The notes under the pieces were generated by a model. That model was not told the DNA's origin, did no database searches, and saw only the letters and a list, made by a program, of their open reading frames with translations. The position numbers and the translations under genes are program-made. 52,167 nt of DNA from Peptostreptococcaceae bacterium (lineage in GTDB: Bacteria > Bacillota > Clostridia > Peptostreptococcales > Peptostreptococcaceae): NCBI GenBank assembly GCA_029983575.1, contig JASBZE010000002.1:1-52167 (forward strand), given 5' to 3'. Numbering within the stretch: the first letter of the stretch is position 1; each line of letters begins with the position of its first letter. Positions 26,592 to 36,142 of the stretch are shown piece after piece.

Positions 26592-26701
26592 AATATATTT
26601 TTAAATTCCATTTTCATTTAATTTGATAATATTTAACGTAATTTAATATTATGAGATTAGTTCAATGATATAAGGTTAAAAAAAGCCGGTGCTTATATAT
26701 T

Positions 26702-28069
26702 TTAGATAAGCGGAATTTCAAGCTCTACCTTTGCTCCTCCCCCATTTTTATCATTTTCAAGAGTTATTTTACCACCGTGAATCTCTAAAATCCTAGAAGA
26801 AATGTAAAGACCCAATCCATAATTTGTAGAAGAATGTCTACTTTTATCTCCTCTATAAAACTCTTCAGTACCACGAACCATATCCTCTTTAGAAAACTCA
26901 CTTCCACTATTTATTACATATATTAATAGTCTCTTATCATCTGTAAAAAAATTGAGTTCTATATAGGAGTTTTTTTGGGAGTATTGTATGGCATTTGATA
27001 ATACATTATGAATAACCCTCTCAAAAAGCTTCATGTCAATATTTACGAAGCCTTCTCCGTAGCAAGGTTTTAGAGATAAATCTCTTGAATTAACCAGTGT
27101 CATTTCTTTTGCAATCTCGCATATTCTGTCTACAAAATCGGATACCTTTATTTTTTTCAAGTCTAAATCATCCGACTTATTTGACTTGATCATATCCATC
27201 AAAGCATTGGTATACTCTAAAATTCGTTTTGAGTTTTTTATTATAAACTCAACATAATCCTTTTGTTCGCTAGTTAAATCAGTCTCTCTTAATAACTCAC
27301 CATTGCCCATTACTATTGATATTGGAGTTTTTAAATCATGAGTAAGAGCTGATACCTGATTAATTTTATTCTCTTGTTGTGTCCAATTTTCTTTAAGGGA
27401 GTCACTTAAGGCTATTCTCATTTTATCAAGACCATTTAAAACTTCATTAAATTCTTTTATATTTGAACCTTCAATCTTAAAATCCAATTCATTTTTAGCT
27501 ATTTTTTCAGATACTTCAAGCATTGGAGAAAGTTGAATCTTTATTCTTCTTCCCCAAAATAAAGTGATTAAAAGGGAATTTACAAGACAAAATAAAAACA
27601 GCAAGCTTACAAATAAATTGTCGACTTTTGGAAAGTATTTTTCTATCCAAGCGTTGGTATAATGTGACCTTATAAGATAATTAATCACAACATACCCGTC
27701 CTTTCTCTTGATTTCCATAAAAGATGAAGATGATGTCGAAACTTCTTCTCTGTCATGAAAATCGATAGCTTTTTTAATACTCTCTCCCTTCATATTCGTT
27801 TTAATAATTTTTCCCTCTTCTGATAAAAAAATATATCTAGCATCACTTGGAATCAAAGATTCATCAAAAATTTCATTAGTTTCGATTTTGGACTTATTAT
27901 TGATGATTTGGGTTTCTAGGTAATTTGCAGGTTCTATTATATTTAGTCTTATAAAAGAAGCAAGGACTATAAATGAAAGAGTTATCGCAAATATTAGTCC
28001 GGCGCCAACACTTATTAAATATTTTAAAAAAACAACTTCAAGAGGTTGACCATTTTTACTTAGACCCAT
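26702..28069 (-). CDS. Sensor histidine kinase of the antimicrobial-peptide ABC system
   Basis: 455 residues. Two membrane helices (about 13-33 and 152-168) bracket an extracellular sensor of ~115 residues. A HAMP-like linker, the HisKA box SALTHDLKTPIS (His about 244), the N-box NVLSNAIQYSQ, and the G-boxes GSEFSKEDMV and YGLGLYIS follow, so the kinase is complete. The start overlaps the response-regulator stop by ten bases. The long extracellular loop differs from the BceS type, which has almost none, and agrees with kinases paired with LanFEG/Cpr transporters. Ligand unknown. Confidence 0.92.
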   Translation of the reverse strand: MGLSKNGQPLEVVFLKYLISVGAGLIFAITLSFIVLASFIRLNIIEPANYLETQIINNKSKIETNEIFDESLIPSDARYIFLSEEGKIIKTNMKGESIKKAIDFHDREEVSTSSSSFMEIKRKDGYVVINYLIRSHYTNAWIEKYFPKVDNLFVSLLFLFCLVNSLLITLFWGRRIKIQLSPMLEVSEKIAKNELDFKIEGSNIKEFNEVLNGLDKMRIALSDSLKENWTQQENKINQVSALTHDLKTPISIVMGNGELLRETDLTSEQKDYVEFIIKNSKRILEYTNALMDMIKSNKSDDLDLKKIKVSDFVDRICEIAKEMTLVNSRDLSLKPCYGEGFVNIDMKLFERVIHNVLSNAIQYSQKNSYIELNFFTDDKRLLIYVINSGSEFSKEDMVRGTEEFYRGDKSRHSSTNYGLGLYISSRILEIHGGKITLENDKNGGGAKVELEIPLI

Positions 28070-28719
28070 TTATATCCAATCCCCCAAACAGTTACAATCG
28101 GATTTTCTGAATACTTACGAAACTTTGCCCTTATATTTTTTACATGCTCTGATATAGCAGAAGCATCACTAGTTCCGTCAATCCCAAAAATCATTTCATA
28201 AATTTGTTCTCTCGAAAAAACCTGTCCTCTTCTTTTTGCAAGTAACTCAGATATTTGATATTCAGATTTTGTAAGATTTACTTTGTCATCATTTACAAAA
28301 ACCTCATTTGAGCTTAAAACAAAACGTATATTTCCAAGATTTAAACTAAATTGTTTCTCTCTATTCTCCCTCCTTAGATGAGCTTCTACTCTCGCTAATA
28401 ACTCCTCCACTCCAACTGGCTTGGTTATGTAATCATCTCCTCCGCATAGAAGACCCTCTACTATATCCGATTCCATGGTCTTTGCAGTTAAAAATAGAAT
28501 TGGACACGACACCTTCCCTCTAATTTTTTTACAAAATGAAATTCCATCAATTTCAGGCATCATTACATCAAGTATTATGAGATCGTATTTACCTAGCTCA
28601 TCTATATCTAAATTTAAAGGAGTTTTATGTATATCTACAATATGATTGCCCTTTTTTAATATATTTTTGATTAGAAACAGCATATCCACCTCATCATCTA
28701 TGACCAGGATTCTAGCCAT
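28060..28719 (-). CDS. OmpR-family response regulator
   Basis: 219 residues from the ATG at 28719, which follows GGAGGTGATAAG; the longer frame upstream overlaps the permease and lacks a ribosome site. The receiver has VIDDEVDM at the N-terminus, the phospho-acceptor Asp in LIILDVMMPEIDG (about 53), and Lys in YITKPVGVEELLARV. The C-terminal winged helix has NLTKSEYQISELLAKRRGQVFSREQI. It lies between the transporter genes and the kinase, so it probably activates this operon in response to a peptide signal. Confidence 0.93.
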   Translation of the reverse strand: MARILVIDDEVDMLFLIKNILKKGNHIVDIHKTPLNLDIDELGKYDLIILDVMMPEIDGISFCKKIRGKVSCPILFLTAKTMESDIVEGLLCGGDDYITKPVGVEELLARVEAHLRRENREKQFSLNLGNIRFVLSSNEVFVNDDKVNLTKSEYQISELLAKRRGQVFSREQIYEMIFGIDGTSDASAISEHVKNIRAKFRKYSENPIVTVWGIGYKWV

Positions 28720-28756
28720 CTTATCACCTCCCAAAAACCTCACTGTATTATAGGCT

Positions 28757-29497
28757 TTAATCAACAGATGATTTTCCATCCCATCTATTGAACCAAATTA
28801 GAGGTACCACTAAAATTATTATAAATATTGGTATCCCAAAAATAGCCCATTTTTCAAATTCACCATATAAATGCACGTTATTTGTCACATTTTTTCCCAA
28901 AATATATGTAGCAGATAGTCTAGATGACCATGTACATGGGATAAAATACCATATTTTATCTCCTAGCCCAGTCATCGCTAGTAACGCCATAAGAGTCTCT
29001 ACAAACCCTAGGCAAATAGTGGCACCTCCACCAAACTTTAACGAAACCCAGAGGTGGATCAAATAAATCGGCAATGCACCAATTGTTATTAGAAACAATT
29101 CTACTATGTAATCCCCTGTTCTTTGATTTCCAAATAGCACTAAAAATATAAGTATAGCAAAACTGGATGAGAATAAGAAACCTATAATTAGCGAAATAAT
29201 TTTACCAGTATACGCTTTTACTCTCGATTTTGCTTGTAGCATCACTTGAAAATTACCTGCATCAGCTTCCATGTCAATTGATTTATAGGTAATTGCTCCA
29301 CAAATTATAGGGAATACTCCACCTAAAATTACCAGATAATTTTTTATTATATCGTAATTTGCCAAATTTTTCATCCCCGTTACTTTAGCTGCCACAAAAA
29401 ATAAAATTGAATAAAAGGCGGGTAAAATTATGTGAACCCAAGGTATCCATGTGTGCCTTACCCTATATATCTCTGATTTCACAATATTTATCATCAC
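28757..29497 (-). CDS. LanG-like ABC transporter permease
   Basis: 246-residue ABC-2 type permease with six hydrophobic segments, of the lantibiotic-immunity MutG/SpaG group. The N-terminus INIVKSEIYRVRHTWIPWVHIILP is typical of these subunits (cytoplasmic helix then first membrane span). Its ATG overlaps the preceding permease stop by four bases. With the partner permease and the E-loop ATPase it forms a LanFEG/Cpr exporter that expels cationic peptides from the membrane. Confidence 0.82.
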   Translation of the reverse strand: MMINIVKSEIYRVRHTWIPWVHIILPAFYSILFFVAAKVTGMKNLANYDIIKNYLVILGGVFPIICGAITYKSIDMEADAGNFQVMLQAKSRVKAYTGKIISLIIGFLFSSSFAILIFLVLFGNQRTGDYIVELFLITIGALPIYLIHLWVSLKFGGGATICLGFVETLMALLAMTGLGDKIWYFIPCTWSSRLSATYILGKNVTNNVHLYGEFEKWAIFGIPIFIIILVVPLIWFNRWDGKSSVD

Positions 29498-30234
29498 TTC
29501 ACCTCTTGTTTTTTAAACCAATTTGCACTGCAAATAGAAATTGCTGCAAATAGAATTATAGATATTATACAAGGAATAATTAAAGATGTATTTTTAATCA
29601 TCGGCTCTGTCATTTCAGCTGGAACCCCATTTGGAAGGATGTGCATTATACGGACCATAAGTCTTACACCATAACAATATGGGATAAAAATCCAAAAAGC
29701 CTTATCGGAAAATAACATTCCTAGAGTTATACCAATGATAGCATTTCCTGCAATACTAGCGATAAAGCCTAACTTTTTAGCTAAAAATAAACAGAGTGGA
29801 ATTTGCCAAACATTTACTATAATCAAAATCACACTGGCATAAAAGAGTGTTAAAAATGAGTACCCTGCAGTGAGCTGAGTACCTATAAATAACTGAACCA
29901 CAAATACAGCAATCATATGTACAAAAGCGGCTACACTCATATATAATAATGCCAAAATTATTTTTGATACCCATAATTTTTTTAAATCTATATCCAAATT
30001 AAATACGGCCCCATATTTTAATTTTCTCTCTTCTTTTCTATTTATCATAGCTGGTATTAAACCAAAAGTAGCTGGCATCAGCATGATATACCACCAGTTA
30101 TAGGAGTTTACTGTGAAATACAGAGGCATTAATATAAGTGAATTAATGACACCTATAAGAGGCATTATAAATAAAAGCTTCAATAATAGAGTATGTCTCT
30201 CTTTTAAATGTTCTGCTAGAATATATCTTTTCAT
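29494..30234 (-). CDS. LanE-like ABC transporter permease
   Basis: 246 residues with six membrane spans and the start MKRYILAEHLKERHTLLLKLLFIMPL, characteristic of MutE/SpaE-type lantibiotic-protection permeases (a KxKxT-like segment before span 1). It begins two bases after the ATPase stop and overlaps the next permease by four bases. Substrate is presumed to be a cationic antimicrobial peptide. Confidence 0.82.
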   Translation of the reverse strand: MKRYILAEHLKERHTLLLKLLFIMPLIGVINSLILMPLYFTVNSYNWWYIMLMPATFGLIPAMINRKEERKLKYGAVFNLDIDLKKLWVSKIILALLYMSVAAFVHMIAVFVVQLFIGTQLTAGYSFLTLFYASVILIIVNVWQIPLCLFLAKKLGFIASIAGNAIIGITLGMLFSDKAFWIFIPYCYGVRLMVRIMHILPNGVPAEMTEPMIKNTSLIIPCIISIILFAAISICSANWFKKQEVK

Positions 30235-30236
30235 TT

Positions 30237-30938
30237 TTACTCCCTCCTCCCACTTTTGACAACATTCATGAAAAGTTCTTCCAAATCTACACTTTGATCA
30301 ATGATATTTTGGTATTTTAACTCTCCATTATTTATAATTCCTATATGATCGGCCGTATGTTCCACCTCTGATAATATATGACTAGACAAAATTACTGTTA
30401 TTCCCTTTTTCGGAAAACTTCTAATCAGATCACGTAGTTCTTGAATTCCAAGTGGATCAAGGCCATTGGTAGGCTCATCTAGAATTAAGAGTTTAGGATT
30501 ATTTAAAAGTGCAATCGCAATACCCAACCTTTGTTTCATTCCCATAGAAAAGTTTTTGCTTTTTTTATTACCCGTATTTTTTAAATCCACGATTTCTAGT
30601 ACCTCATCAATCCTAGAATCGGGTAGTCCCAATAATAATGTTCTCACCTTTAGATTTTCCCTCGCACTTAAATTTTCATATAGCGGAGGTGTTTCGATCA
30701 GCGATCCTATATATGATAGATCCTCTCTGCTCCACTTATGCCCTTCAAATAGCATTTCGCCGGAAGATTTGTGAAGCATTCCGGCAATCATTTTGAGGAC
30801 TGTGGATTTACCAGCTCCGTTTGGACCTAGGAGTCCGTATACTGAGTTTTTTTCAATTTTTAATGAAACTCTATCTACTGCCTTATGCTTTCCAAATGTT
30901 TTTGTAAGTTCTTTAGTCTCTAAAATATACTTATTCAT
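30237..30938 (-). CDS. LanF-type ABC transporter ATPase with E-loop
   Basis: 233 residues from the ATG at 30938, which follows GGAGGTAATTTT; the longer frame has no ribosome site. Walker A is LGPNGAGKST (about 38-47), the signature is NFSMGMKQRLG, Walker B is LLILDEPTNGLD, and the switch His is in SSHIL. In the Q-loop position it reads GSLIETPPLYENLSA, with Glu where most ABC ATPases have Gln; this E-loop is the mark of LanF-type lantibiotic protection ATPases. It leads the operon ATPase-permease-permease-regulator-kinase. No lantibiotic precursor or LanB/C/M gene is in the window, so it is a resistance system rather than producer immunity. Confidence 0.9.
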   Translation of the reverse strand: MNKYILETKELTKTFGKHKAVDRVSLKIEKNSVYGLLGPNGAGKSTVLKMIAGMLHKSSGEMLFEGHKWSREDLSYIGSLIETPPLYENLSARENLKVRTLLLGLPDSRIDEVLEIVDLKNTGNKKSKNFSMGMKQRLGIAIALLNNPKLLILDEPTNGLDPLGIQELRDLIRSFPKKGITVILSSHILSEVEHTADHIGIINNGELKYQNIIDQSVDLEELFMNVVKSGRRE

Positions 30939-31007
30939 AAAATTACCTCCATTCTTTGAAAATAGTATAATATAAATTTTTAAGGATTCTATAAGGAAAA
31001 TGAAGAT

Positions 31008-31033
31008 AAAAAAAATGGAGCTAAAAAGCTCCA
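31008..31033 (-). terminator. Terminator after the CWB2-NlpC gene
   Basis: On the minus strand TGGAGCT/AGCTCCA with a TTTT loop is followed by eight T. It separates the wall hydrolase from the downstream ABC operon. Confidence 0.85.
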
Positions 31034-31072
31034 CTTCTAAAGTAATTTTATTAAATAAATATCTTAATCTCG

Positions 31073-33205
31073 TTAATCAAGTTTATAAAAATCCTTTATA
31101 ACTGTTGAATAACCTAAAAATGTATTTTGAGAATCAGCAAAGGTGTTTATACCGCTTATTTCATTTTTAAAAATAGAAAGTATTTTACCATTTGAATATT
31201 TTGTTCCGTAAGAGTGTACCATATTCATCACGCCGTTTTCATCTTTACCTAAATATATAAACGCATGTCCAGGTAAATACACGGTATTACCCGGTAATTT
31301 CCTGCTCAGTATATTCTCTTTATTTGTTCTTGTTCCAGTCAGTAATGTGCTCTCTCCCACTACATCTGTGCTTTGTTGTTTGGTGTCGCGAGCCATCTTT
31401 ATTCCGAAACTCCTGTATACATCTCTTATAAAGCCCGTGCAGTCCCTAGTTGTATTACTATGCCCCCAACCGTATTTTTCGCCTTGAAATTTAAGCGATT
31501 GTCTGATTACATTTTTCTGAGTAAATGGCAAAAACCCCTTTACAGAGTTTGTCTTATATATTTTTTCAGATTTTACCCTATATGAATCCCCGGCAACTGG
31601 CATCAACACATCAAAACTATCCTTATTTTCTCTTACCAATGGAAGGTAAGTACCCATGTCGAGAAGTCTTCCATCCGATGATTTTATCTGCCTGCTCGTT
31701 ATAGTTATAAATTGATTTTTTCTTTTATTCTCTATCACATTTTTACCAACTACCATTACGTCTTTCTTTGGAAGCCATCCTTGATAATCACTGCTTACCA
31801 CCTTAAATGATTTATTATCTGGGCTCGTTTCAATTATGGCGAGCTCGTCCCATGGAAATACCGCAGTTAAAGCTTCATAATCATTTTTTCTATCAGAGCT
31901 TGAACTATCTGATACGGGACTGTTCTTAAGGACAGTTCTCCTTGCAGCAACTGCGTAATACTTTACTTTTAAATCCAAAACATCGTTAATATACTTTGAT
32001 TTCTTTGAGTTTTTAATATTTAATTTTCGAATTTGATCCTCGGTGTATATGAGTTTATCACTGTAATTATTGTAGTAATCCCAATACTCAAAGCTATTTT
32101 TGTCCTTAGGTTTTTGTATGCTATCAGCATTTGCTAAATCAGGTGTTATCTTATTTATCGCATCACTTTTAACAGAGTTCTCGCCGCCGACAATTGTTAT
32201 TTTTTTATTTTTTGAATTGACATAATCAAAAACTGATTTTCTTAGGGATTTACCATTAGTTAAAATTATTGCAGACGAATTTTTATAACTTAGAGTGCCG
32301 GCTGTCAAACCATCTATAATATTCTTACCGTTGACAATTATTAAATTTTCATAATCTGACTGCTTGGCTATCATTAAAGCAGTTTCATATCTATTCTTCC
32401 CGTTTATACGAGACTGTGATCCTAGTTGACTATACAGTTCATCTGAAACCGATCCAGTACCCCCGAGTACAACCTTTTTTACATTTTTACTAGCTACATA
32501 TGCAGATTTCTTCCTAACGAGTACTATTGGCATATTGTTCTTTGCTATAGAGGACGCTGATACCGCATCAGCCTCGTTCGAAACTATCAATAAGCCTTTT
32601 ATACTTCCTTTTTTTTCGATCTCCTTAGCAATGAGCTCAGAGGTTTCATACCTACTATGTCCACCTATTCTGATGGTTTCTATATTTCTAGAGTTTATAT
32701 CCTCCTCTATGGCCTTTGAAATTGATCCTTCCCCACCTAATATAAAAATTTTACTAGGCTTTATCCTTTCAATCTCGTTAGATGTAGAAGAAGATAAAGT
32801 ATCTCCCTTTGTTAAAAGTAGGCTTCCTCCATATGCATTAGCTAAAACCGCTCCTGGAAGTGCATCTACGTAACTATATGCGTTTGCTAGAACAACTACC
32901 CTTTGGTTATTTTCTTTAGACTTGCCGTTTGGTAGTTTCTGTGTATTATCTATAGATTCGACATTTGACAAGCCATTTGTATTTTCTGTCGATTCATTTT
33001 TTGACAAGTCGTAATTATTTTCTTCTGAATTATTTTGAGATAAGTCGTCATTTGGTAGATCCTTAAATATTTTCTTACTTATCTCGACAGCCGTATCTAC
33101 CCTTGATCTTCCACTAACCCTCTCCACCTCGTGAGCATCGGATATACCTACTGAAGTCAGTGAAATCGCAAGTGTCATATACGTCATTAAAAACTTCTTT
33201 TTCAT
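31073..33205 (-). CDS. Secreted CWB2-repeat NlpC/P60 cell-wall hydrolase
   Basis: 710 residues from the ATG at 33205 after GGAGGTTTTT. A signal peptide (KKKFLMTYMTLAISLTSVGISDA) is followed by three cell-wall-binding type 2 (CWB2) modules: RVSGRSRVDTAVEIS, RIGGHSRYETSELIA and RINGKNRYETALMIA, each followed by an IIV/VVL-x-NG/A segment and GG-x-GSVS. These bind anionic wall polymer. A middle region with an SH3-like look (AVFPWDELAII...YQGWLPKKDVMV) leads to a C-terminal NlpC/P60 peptidase with the catalytic Cys in TRDCTGFIRDVY (about 595) and His in GNTVYLPGHAFIYLG. It probably cleaves stem peptides in peptidoglycan. The first CWB2 module carries an inserted tandem repeat, listed separately. 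Confidence 0.9.
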   Translation of the reverse strand: MKKKFLMTYMTLAISLTSVGISDAHEVERVSGRSRVDTAVEISKKIFKDLPNDDLSQNNSEENNYDLSKNESTENTNGLSNVESIDNTQKLPNGKSKENNQRVVVLANAYSYVDALPGAVLANAYGGSLLLTKGDTLSSSTSNEIERIKPSKIFILGGEGSISKAIEEDINSRNIETIRIGGHSRYETSELIAKEIEKKGSIKGLLIVSNEADAVSASSIAKNNMPIVLVRKKSAYVASKNVKKVVLGGTGSVSDELYSQLGSQSRINGKNRYETALMIAKQSDYENLIIVNGKNIIDGLTAGTLSYKNSSAIILTNGKSLRKSVFDYVNSKNKKITIVGGENSVKSDAINKITPDLANADSIQKPKDKNSFEYWDYYNNYSDKLIYTEDQIRKLNIKNSKKSKYINDVLDLKVKYYAVAARRTVLKNSPVSDSSSSDRKNDYEALTAVFPWDELAIIETSPDNKSFKVVSSDYQGWLPKKDVMVVGKNVIENKRKNQFITITSRQIKSSDGRLLDMGTYLPLVRENKDSFDVLMPVAGDSYRVKSEKIYKTNSVKGFLPFTQKNVIRQSLKFQGEKYGWGHSNTTRDCTGFIRDVYRSFGIKMARDTKQQSTDVVGESTLLTGTRTNKENILSRKLPGNTVYLPGHAFIYLGKDENGVMNMVHSYGTKYSNGKILSIFKNEISGINTFADSQNTFLGYSTVIKDFYKLD
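32906..33055 (-). repeat. Four 36-base tandem repeats inside the first CWB2 module
   Basis: Residues 51-100 of the wall hydrolase consist of four 12-residue units of the form L-S/P-x-x-x-S-x-x-N, with Leu at positions 55, 67, 79 and 91. They are Asn/Ser/Glu-rich and interrupt the module between FKDLP and RVVVLANAYSYVDAL, where other copies have no such loop. Confidence 0.75.
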
Positions 33206-33306
33206 AAAAACCTCCATAAACATATTAAATATTATATATTATTTAATAAAAAAAATAAAGTCGATGAATTTTAATCACAGATAATCAGATAAATTTTTAA
33301 AAAAAT

Positions 33307-33341
33307 AAAGACAGTGAGCTTTGACCATGTTCACTGTCTTT
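33307..33341. terminator. Bidirectional terminator
   Basis: Perfect 11-bp stem AAAGACAGTGA/TCACTGTCTTT with a 13-base loop, about 85 bases downstream of nrdG on the minus strand and upstream of the wall hydrolase. On the minus strand the tail is TTTATTTTT. Confidence 0.85.
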
Positions 33342-33426
33342 ACATATTATGAGTTTTATTTTATAAAGTTCAAATACAGTTTACGTATATCCCGAAATTA
33401 AATCTCTATTCCTTTTTTGAGAGAGT

Positions 33427-33927
33427 TTATTTCATATCATGAAGGATTGTTTTATTTTCTTTAAGTGACTTCTCTACATCAATAACCCTCTGGTTTTCAG
33501 AACCCCTGTACTTGAGTTTAATATTTCTCTTAGCCTTGATAAATGGTCCATCGATAATGACATCACATTCTTTGATGATATCCATCTTGTCCTCATCCTC
33601 CAGACAGTCTTCAAAGATAAAACCAGTCCAAAGCCAAATCGATTTATCCATAGCTCTTACCTCTCTAAGTAAGTCCCTCAAGCTAGTGTCCATAGTCTGT
33701 TCTAAAGGCTCTCCTCCAAGTAGGTTTAGCCCTACAACCATAGGATTTTTCAGATACTCAATTATCTCGTCTCTTGACTTAGAGTCCCATATCTTACCAG
33801 CCTCAAAATCCTGAAGCTCTTCGTTAAAACAACCAGGGCATTTGTGTGAGCATCCTGTAACAAAAAGCGTCACCCTCACTCCTGGCCCATTTGTAACGTC
33901 TAATCTTCTAATCTTAAAGTATCTCAT
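33427..33927 (-). CDS. nrdG: Anaerobic ribonucleotide reductase activating protein
   Basis: 166-residue radical SAM activase that installs the glycyl radical on NrdD. The cluster motif is CSHKCPGC (about residues 26-33) with the LLGGEPLEQ motif near 70. N-terminal GPGVRVTLFVTGCSH is typical. Its ATG overlaps the nrdD stop by one base, so the two are translationally coupled. Confidence 0.95.
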   Translation of the reverse strand: MRYFKIRRLDVTNGPGVRVTLFVTGCSHKCPGCFNEELQDFEAGKIWDSKSRDEIIEYLKNPMVVGLNLLGGEPLEQTMDTSLRDLLREVRAMDKSIWLWTGFIFEDCLEDEDKMDIIKECDVIIDGPFIKAKRNIKLKYRGSENQRVIDVEKSLKENKTILHDMK

Positions 33928-36047
33928 TATAGATGAAGCACCCTATCTTTTATCTCTTCTGTTCTTCCCTTGTTCCAGAAGTTAGTTCCAATATATCCAC
34001 AAGTCCTTCTCATTACCTGCATTTCATCTTCGTCTCTGTTTCCGCAAGATGGGCAATACCACTCTAGATTGTCGTCTATTTGGATTTCTCCTGTATAGCC
34101 ACATGCATAGCACACATCTGGTTTTGTGTTTATTTCTGCGTATTGAACGTTGTGATAAATAAAGTTTATTATTTGTTCAACGGCTTCTAGGTTTCTAGTC
34201 ATATCCGGTACTTCTATATATGAAATACATCCTCCTCCGCTTATTGGGTGGAATTTAGATTCAAATTTCAACTTATCAAAAGCATCTATCTCTTCAAGTA
34301 CATTTACGTGATAGCTGTTTGTATAATATAGCTTGTCAGTTACATTTTTTACTTCACCGTATTTTGCCCTGTCGATTCTACAGAATCTATATACTAAGTT
34401 TTCAGCAGGAGTTCCATACAAACTAAATCCTAATCCTGTTTCCTCTTTCCACTCTTTACACTTTTGATTCATATAATTCATTACATCTAGAGCAAACTTT
34501 TCTCCAACTTCAGTAGTGTGACTTACTCCTAGCATAGCCTGAACCATCTCGTAAATACCTACATATCCCAAAGAAAGAGTTGAATAACCGTCTTTTAAGA
34601 ATCTATCTATCTTCTCGCCTTTTTCTAGTCTAGCTATGGCTCCGTGTTGCCAGTGAATTGGAGATACGTCTGATAGAGTTCCCAAAAGCATCTTGTGTCT
34701 AACTAATAAAGCCTCTTTACAAAGGTTTAATCTTTGATCTAGTATCTGCCAGAATATTCCCATCTTCTTATTAGCAACCAAAGCTATTTGTGGAAGATTT
34801 AGCGAAATAACCCCTTGATTAAATCTACCATACCACTTGTATTCTCCATTTTCATCCTTCCATGGAGATAGGTGACTTCTACATCCCATAGGAGGGAATG
34901 CGTGACCTTCGTAGTTTGATTGCATAATTTTCTTTGACTGATAATCTGGAACTAGTCTTTTTGCCGTACACTCAGCAGCTAACTTAGTAATATAATCATA
35001 TTTGCCACCCTCTAGACAGTTGTCTTCATCTAAAAGGTAAACTAGCTTAGGAAATGCCTCGCCTATGTTTTGACCCTTGTAGTTTTTCATTCCTTCGAGC
35101 CTTTGTTTAATCATCTCTTCACAGATTAACGCCATCTCTTTTTCATATTCATCCCCAACCTCAACCTCTAGATAAATGGTCGCAAATGGAGCTTGACCAT
35201 TAGTTGTCATAAGAGTGGATAGTTGGTATCTAATAGTTTGAACGCCATCTTTCAAGTCTTTAAGCATCATATCATTTCCAAGATCCTTAGCCAACTCTTC
35301 ATCTCCGTACTTTTTTAGGTAGAACTTGTAAAACTTATCGTAAGTCTTTCTAAGATATGGTGCCAAGTGTCTTATAGTTATACTTTGACCACCGTACTGA
35401 TTGCTCGCAACTTGTGCCATGATCTGAGTTGTCACCGTACATGCTGTAGAGAAAGACTTTGGTGACTCTACCATTTTTTCATTTATTACAGTTCCATTGT
35501 CTAGCATATCTTGAATGTTTATTAGACAACAGTTAAATATCTGTTGAAGTGTGTAATCCATGTCGTGCCAGTGAATAGCTCCTGTGTCGTGAGCGTGCAC
35601 TATATATGGTGGTATTAACATTCTCCTAGCTATATCCTTGCTCACCTCTCCAGCGATCAGGTCTCTTTGTGTAGATCCTATGATAGAATTTTTATTTGAA
35701 TTCTCCTTCATTACATCTTCATTTTGTTTGTTTAGAAGCGTTAATATTGAGTTATCAGTCGTATTAGTCTGTCTCTTAAACTCTTGTACCGCCCTGTAGC
35801 CTTCGTATGACCTCGCTGTTTCCTTGTGGTGATAGTCGATGAGGTTATTGTAGACAAACTCCTCAATCATTGAAATAGTTGGTGTTTGCTCATGTGATTC
35901 AAAAAAATACTGAGCGTCGATTGAAATGGCGTCCGCTATCTCTGGTTGATAGATACCGCTTCCGTTTTTCATCGCTTTTTCAATAGCTATTCTTATTTTA
36001 TGCCTATCAAAATCAACTTTACTGCCGTCTCTTTTTATAACTTGCAT
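33927..36047 (-). CDS. nrdD: Anaerobic (class III) ribonucleoside-triphosphate reductase
   Basis: 706 residues, the usual size. It reduces ribonucleoside triphosphates in the absence of oxygen. An N-terminal ATP-cone (VIKRDGSKVDFDRHKI) precedes the barrel with PPMGCRSHLSPW. The C-terminus has the zinc site CYACGY...YCPSCGNRD and the glycyl-radical segment RRTCGYIGTNFWNKGR, with the radical Gly in CGY. The start follows TAGGAGGAATC. nrdG follows immediately. NrdR-box-like sites overlap its promoter. Confidence 0.96.
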   Translation of the reverse strand: MQVIKRDGSKVDFDRHKIRIAIEKAMKNGSGIYQPEIADAISIDAQYFFESHEQTPTISMIEEFVYNNLIDYHHKETARSYEGYRAVQEFKRQTNTTDNSILTLLNKQNEDVMKENSNKNSIIGSTQRDLIAGEVSKDIARRMLIPPYIVHAHDTGAIHWHDMDYTLQQIFNCCLINIQDMLDNGTVINEKMVESPKSFSTACTVTTQIMAQVASNQYGGQSITIRHLAPYLRKTYDKFYKFYLKKYGDEELAKDLGNDMMLKDLKDGVQTIRYQLSTLMTTNGQAPFATIYLEVEVGDEYEKEMALICEEMIKQRLEGMKNYKGQNIGEAFPKLVYLLDEDNCLEGGKYDYITKLAAECTAKRLVPDYQSKKIMQSNYEGHAFPPMGCRSHLSPWKDENGEYKWYGRFNQGVISLNLPQIALVANKKMGIFWQILDQRLNLCKEALLVRHKMLLGTLSDVSPIHWQHGAIARLEKGEKIDRFLKDGYSTLSLGYVGIYEMVQAMLGVSHTTEVGEKFALDVMNYMNQKCKEWKEETGLGFSLYGTPAENLVYRFCRIDRAKYGEVKNVTDKLYYTNSYHVNVLEEIDAFDKLKFESKFHPISGGGCISYIEVPDMTRNLEAVEQIINFIYHNVQYAEINTKPDVCYACGYTGEIQIDDNLEWYCPSCGNRDEDEMQVMRRTCGYIGTNFWNKGRTEEIKDRVLHL

Positions 36048-36142
36048 AAGATTCCTCCTATATATCCTGGGTGATTCAATCCCAATTTAAAATTTAATAA
36101 TTTGTTTATAAATTCCGGTGTCAAAACTGAGTTTACTTATGA

